From Plantago elongata (taxonomy: Eukaryota; Streptophyta; Magnoliopsida; Lamiales; Plantaginaceae), in contig JAYMSP010002361.1 in the NCBI GenBank assembly GCA_036897095.1, positions 1 through 24,739 of the forward strand: DNA of 24,739 nucleotides, given 5' to 3'. A model generated the notes under the pieces. The model ran no database searches, had not been told where the DNA came from, and worked only from the letters and a program-made list of their open reading frames with translations. Within the stretch, counting starts at the first letter, position 1. Each line of letters begins with the position of its first letter. Of this stretch, positions 21,761 to 24,739 are shown piece by piece. A program made the position numbers and the translations under genes.

Positions 21761-23788
21761 CTAACTAGACAATGGCGATCTTGAGCCAGCTTCAATGTCT
21801 ACATCACATGAGACTCCACCCAAAACCGAAGATGATGAATACGAATCAACAAAGTCCTCGACCCGGGGATCCATAACCCGAACATGATCCATGTTCTTGA
21901 CATCATATTCATTTGGGGGAATCAGTACTGGAGGCATTGTTGTTTCGCCTTCCAAGTACCTCACCACCTGCCTCATGCTAGGCCTCTCCTTCGGTGCATT
22001 ACTCGAACACATCAATCCTAGCTTCAGCACTAGTAAGGCTTCCACTTCGTCGTACTCGCCTTTTAATCTTGGGTCCATGACCTCAAGTATTGCCCCTCTT
22101 TTCCAAATATCCCACACCCAATCCACCAAAATCAATTCCTCTGGCATTGCTTTTGTCTCAACTGGTCTCCTCCCACAAGCAACTTCTAGCAACAATGCAC
22201 CAAAAGCAAACACGTCAGAACTCGTGGTTGGCTTCCCGGTTTTGGTCAGTTCGGGAGCTAAGTACCCCAGCGTGCCCACAACTTTCGTGGTGCCTGGATT
22301 GGACTCGTGATCGTACAGCTTAGCGAGTCCAAAATCTCCAAGCCTCCCATTTAGCTCAGAATCAAGTAACACATTAGCTGCCTTGATGTCTCTATGAATC
22401 ACAGTTTGTTCCCATTCTTCATGCAAGTAAAGAAGTCCAGATGCCACACCTTTAACGATCTTCAATCTTTGTTCCCATGTCAAAACAACTTCTGGTTCAT
22501 CAAAAATGTACTTATCTAAGCTTCCATAAGGCATGAACTCATAGACAAGCAACAGATCACCTCTTCTTCGACACCACCCCAGTAACTGAACCAAATTCCT
22601 ATGCCTAAGACGGCCTATGCTTGCAATCTCCGATATGAATGCACGCAATCCATGTTTTGACTCGTGGTTTATTTGCTTAACTGCTACTAAGGTTCCAGAA
22701 CTAGGCAGTGTCCCTTTGTACACTTTACCAAATCCACCCGATCCAAGTATTTCTCCATCCCTAAAGCCTCTAGTTGCTTTCTTAAGCTCACTGTAGGCAA
22801 ATCTATGAGGTCCAACATCAAGCTCCCAAGACTCAATCACATCCCTCTTTTTAACTATACAAACCGCTATCGAAATTGTAAGCACCAAAAAAGCAGCAGC
22901 TGACAGTGAACTACCTAAAACCACTGGCAACTGATTCCTTTTCAGACCAGGAACAGGAGGCAACTGTGAGAGATCCAATGATTGGGCTACACCATTCGTC
23001 GCGAAACTCCATCCGTAAATATAATGTGAACTAGCTAGCAACCCGGTTGAAGCAGAGATTCCCACATACATATACTCCATGAAAAACGGCGAAAGATCCA
23101 CAGGATACAAAAGAATCGGATAACCAGGCTTCACCGAAGAAAGCGAAAGGGTAACATTTAGTAACATTCTACTAGAATCATAATCAATCCACGCCATAAT
23201 TCTCTTGCCACTCTTAAGATCAAGCTCTTCCTTAGTGTCATTACCATGTTTGAAACAGCTAGCATTAACAGAAGCATTAGAGACTAAACTATTTATGTCA
23301 ATCCCAACATGGTTATCACTCATGTCATGAAATTCAAAGTCCTGAACCGTGTCGAATTCCACAGCAAACATATGGTTTGAGAAATTCCCAATATCATTCG
23401 AGTTCATTAGGCCTAAATACTGACTTGGTAAAGGCTTAGGCAAATCTTTCGACTTGGAAATGGTAAAGGCAAAACCATGACCACCCTTTTCTTTATACTC
23501 AGGCACAATAGAAAAGGCAAAAGAAGTGGAAAAGGAGAGAGCTTTACCATCACTGGAGTTCTTGAACCTTATTGGGTTTCTGTAAAAGGCATGCCCGATG
23601 AGTCTTGACGAGTCGTTTGTGAGTTTGAGCAACCCATTGTGCTCAACTTCAGCAACACCAGAAAGAGCTATCGTTGAGGTTGAGTCCTTGAAACCACTAA
23701 AAATGAGATCTTGTCCAGCTTGAGCATAAAAATCGGTTCTTGACAGGAAAAGAAGCAGAATCAAGAAGATTGGGGAAATTTCTGCCAT
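21761..23788 (-). CDS. LECRKS4: L-type lectin-domain receptor kinase, LecRK-S.4-like
   Basis: An intronless frame of 675 residues, the usual size and structure of this family of plasma-membrane receptor kinases. Residues 1-24 are a signal peptide. Residues 26-265 are the legume-type lectin domain ([11 protein letters not shown] 65-75, FAVEFDT 141-147, [11 protein letters not shown] 158-168, [10 protein letters not shown] 241-250). Residues 288-312 span the membrane. The kinase domain, about 344-613, has the glycine loop [12 protein letters not shown] (348-359), Lys371 in VAVK, Glu387 in the alpha-C region, HRD 465-467 in [16 protein letters not shown] 485-487 and APE 511-513. All catalytic residues are present and it is an RD kinase. 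[32 protein letters not shown] and the VEDFVDS tail fit LecRK-S.4 best from memory. I start at 23788 because a signal peptide follows at once; an in-frame ATG at 23872 would add 28 residues before it. The ligand is unknown; relatives act in immunity and development. Confidence 0.96.
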   Translation of the reverse strand: MAEISPIFLILLLFLSRTDFYAQAGQDLIFSGFKDSTSTIALSGVAEVEHNGLLKLTNDSSRLIGHAFYRNPIRFKNSSDGKALSFSTSFAFSIVPEYKEKGGHGFAFTISKSKDLPKPLPSQYLGLMNSNDIGNFSNHMFAVEFDTVQDFEFHDMSDNHVGIDINSLVSNASVNASCFKHGNDTKEELDLKSGKRIMAWIDYDSSRMLLNVTLSLSSVKPGYPILLYPVDLSPFFMEYMYVGISASTGLLASSHYIYGWSFATNGVAQSLDLSQLPPVPGLKRNQLPVVLGSSLSAAAFLVLTISIAVCIVKKRDVIESWELDVGPHRFAYSELKKATRGFRDGEILGSGGFGKVYKGTLPSSGTLVAVKQINHESKHGLRAFISEIASIGRLRHRNLVQLLGWCRRRGDLLLVYEFMPYGSLDKYIFDEPEVVLTWEQRLKIVKGVASGLLYLHEEWEQTVIHRDIKAANVLLDSELNGRLGDFGLAKLYDHESNPGTTKVVGTLGYLAPELTKTGKPTTSSDVFAFGALLLEVACGRRPVETKAMPEELILVDWVWDIWKRGAILEVMDPRLKGEYDEVEALLVLKLGLMCSSNAPKERPSMRQVVRYLEGETTMPPVLIPPNEYDVKNMDHVRVMDPRVEDFVDSYSSSSVLGGVSCDVDIEAGSRSPLSS

Positions 23789-24739
23789 AACATTTCTTTG
23801 GGAGTATGTGATCAGAAAGAGGGTTTGTAAGGTTTTGTGGTGATTTGGTTTTGTCAGTTGTAAGTGAGTCATTGTTGGTCTAGTTGCATCTTTAACATGT
23901 GGGGTGGTGGCATTGTTGGTTGGTGGTGAGTGAAGTGAGCAGGGACAGAGTAATGGATGTCAATTTTAGAAGTCAAGATTGTGGCCGGTAATGTTCCATC
24001 GTGGAAGGTTGGGAGAAAAGCAAATTGGACATCACAAATACACTAGACACCTGAAAAGGGTGGTGAAAAAGGAAAGTGTTGGGTCAAACTGCATAAGGCA
24101 CTGCCTCTCAAGAAGATTGCCAAGTTCGATTTGAGCTCCAAATATTAACTGAACGAACAATCTGCGCAAACTTTGTTAACTGAACTTCCGTTGAGTTACC
24201 ATTCGTGCACTTTATTTCAACTCATGTTCAGTTTTTAAATTCATTACCGAACACTCGGATAATTTTGTATAGATAAGATGTACGTACGTTTAATTTTTAC
24301 GCATATATTAAAATGCAAGAAGATATGTCATATACTATAGATTATTTAGATACTTTTTGAAATGTGAAAGATTGAATTCGTGTTTATTTCATTACACCAA
24401 ATCCACTATCTTCATGGAAAAGATTTGACAAAATTCATTATCTTTCATAAAATGTTTAAAATGTCAACTTTCAGTTAGACAAATTGCATATAAACATAAT
24501 GCACCAGCAGCACCACCGTCTTTGGAATCAACGAAGATTCTGTAGTGGCCTAGTAGATATAGATTTTTGACAAATTACCTGTGAATTTATTTATTTTAAT
24601 GTGAGATTTTTATTTAAATACACTTTCGAAACTTTTATTTATCAAGTTAAGTGGGTTAAGTGAGTGTACTGAATACAGTAAACTGAATTACACTTTACAA
24701 CTGAACAGATTTCCACACTTGAATATATATATATATATA
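23789..24739 (-). promoter_or_regulatory. upstream region of the lectin receptor kinase
   Basis: Read on the minus strand this holds the leader and promoter of the kinase. The frame stays open in the kinase frame to an ATG at 23872. A second, out-of-frame ATG lies five bases before the chosen start and would make a very short overlapping uORF. Beyond about 24120 the DNA is AT-rich with no supported gene; it ends in a TA run at 24724-24739. Confidence 0.45.

Noticed and set aside
21891..22310. Plus-strand open frame of 139 codons opposite the kinase domain
   Set aside because: It is antisense to conserved kinase motifs; openness follows from the kinase codon pattern and there is no recognisable domain.
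1..24739. CRISPR array, operon or bacterial-type system
   Set aside because: There are no regularly spaced identical repeats with unique spacers, and all genes are plant nuclear genes with introns or plant-specific families.

Overview
The window looks like nuclear DNA of a dicot plant. Protein-coding genes have GT-AG introns and plant-specific family members, gene spacing is wide, intergenic DNA is AT-rich, and several small plant-type transposon relics (MITE-like fold-backs, a tRNA-derived SINE-like relic, probable LTR sequence) are present. I cannot name the species from the sequence.

Layout. (1) 1-973 is AT-rich flank. (2) 974-1387 (+) is a two-exon gene for a 105-residue single-pass membrane protein of unknown function. 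(3) 2598-9637 (-), with a probable 5' leader exon near 11167-11400, is a seven-coding-exon gene for a 415-residue protein with five CCCH zinc fingers, a ZFN1-type RNA/DNA-binding protein. Its introns hold insertions: a fold-back element, a 24-bp tandem duplication, and about 1.6 kb of probable LTR-retrotransposon sequence with a short acidic open frame on the opposite strand. (4) 11.4-15.8 kb is intergenic, with a 216-bp tandem duplication and a clear Stowaway-type MITE. (5) 15800-16996 (-) is an intronless gene for a 398-residue ELC/VPS23-type ESCRT-I subunit. (6) 17.4-21.7 kb is a repeat-rich gene desert: a CACTAC-ended fold-back, a promoter-like segment, a decayed minisatellite with a period near 72 bp and an opposite-orientation partner, a diverged direct repeat, a nested array of GTTCTCTTCAAC-ended elements, and a tRNA-like SINE relic. 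(7) 21761-23788 (-) is an intronless gene for a 675-residue L-type lectin receptor kinase, closest in my recollection to LecRK-S.4. (8) The rest is AT-rich flank ending in a TA run.

The four genes are unrelated housekeeping or signalling genes; nothing suggests that they form a functional cluster. The most unusual points are two alternative first coding exons of ZFN1 with the same coding length and phase, a 23-nt exact duplication between the leader and the coding exon of the first gene, and the stacked repeats between ELC and the lectin kinase. I did not find a convincing new biological system; the novelty is in gene structure and repeats.
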